Origin: Massilia sp. TS11
GTDB taxonomy: Bacteria; Pseudomonadota; Gammaproteobacteria; Burkholderiales; Burkholderiaceae_D
Length of the DNA: 64,000 bases
Reading direction: 5' to 3'
Assembly: GCF_022012445.1 (NCBI RefSeq)
Contig: NZ_JAKLTS010000017.1
Coordinates: 27,643-91,642 of the forward strand
Shown here: positions 63,953 through 64,000 of the stretch, one piece after another
Layout of the letters: each line of letters begins with the position of its first letter
How positions within the stretch are numbered: position 1 is the stretch's first letter
The notes under the pieces: model-generated
Databases searched by the model: none
Told to the model about the DNA's origin: nothing
What the model saw: only the letters and a program-made list of their open reading frames with translations
Made by a program: the position numbers and the translations under genes

Positions 63953-64000
63953 TGGGGTCAGACCCCGATTTTCCATGCGGAAGATCGGGGTCTGACCCCA
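63953..64000. repeat. Long inverted repeat of two GGGGTCAGACCCC palindromes
   Basis: A left arm at 63953-63974 and a right arm at 63979-64000 are inverted copies with one mismatch around an ATGC loop. Each arm itself begins or ends with the 13-nt GGGGTCAGACCCC palindrome (63954-63966, 63987-63999). The element reaches the window edge and may continue. Confidence 0.88.

Overview
The window looks like chromosome of a GC-rich betaproteobacterium, most likely Oxalobacteraceae (Massilia/Duganella/Janthinobacterium type). The protein set (PrpR/PrpB/PrpC/AcnD/PrpF, ClpS-ClpA, Uup, LptF/LptG, CreA, RluE), the high GC and the GGGGTCAGACCCC intergenic palindromes all fit. The genus assignment is inference, because no rRNA is present.

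Positions 1 to about 14,892 are the right-hand part of an integrated prophage whose left end lies outside the window. It ends at a P4-type tyrosine integrase beside the 3' end of a tRNA-Arg(CCU) gene, the likely attachment site. Apart from the integrase all its genes read rightward. They are tightly coupled: two tRNA genes (Gly-UCC, Pro-UGG), a run of very small ORFs, a recombination module (RecT, YqaJ exonuclease, NinB), a NUMOD-like DNA-binding protein, a C5-cytosine methyltransferase, AT-richer early genes of unknown function, and an AlpA-like regulator. The methyltransferase locus is the most unusual part of the window. An HNH endonuclease ORF sits out of frame inside its 3' half, and a second alternative-frame ORF covers its 5' half.

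From 14.9 to 27.8 kb are uup, manC and an eleven-gene operon for a type II secretion/type IV pilus-like machine. It encodes GspG, GspF, GspE, PilM/N/O/P-like inner-membrane proteins, a lipoprotein secretin and three more pseudopilin-like proteins. The last of these lacks Glu5 and has an Ala-Ser tail. No prepilin peptidase is present locally.

From 27.8 to 42.6 kb is a mostly housekeeping stretch: murJ, rpsT, a DUF192 protein, a tiny secreted Ala/Ser/Lys-repeat protein, rluE, icd, a cold-shock gene and clpS-clpA. It continues with a DUF4214-FnIII-YHYH lipoprotein next to a HupE/UreJ-like membrane protein, an Asp/Glu racemase, a DUF1697 protein, a GST and a DUF3147 protein. A cluster of three 44-bp repeats follows.

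From 42.8 to 53.1 kb lie a reverse-transsulfuration pair (cystathionine beta-synthase, gamma-lyase/synthase) and the methylcitrate cycle. PrpR is divergent from prpB-prpC-acnD-prpF, with a near-consensus sigma-54 promoter and PrpR-type palindromes between them, so propionyl-CoA catabolism is probably PrpR/RpoN controlled.

From 53.2 kb to the end are a multi-PAS GGDEF-EAL protein, xthA, a small operon (hypothetical, DUF1653, creA, lipoprotein), pepA, divergent lptF-lptG-cbiX, a 36-aa membrane peptide gene and a 48-bp inverted-repeat element at the edge.
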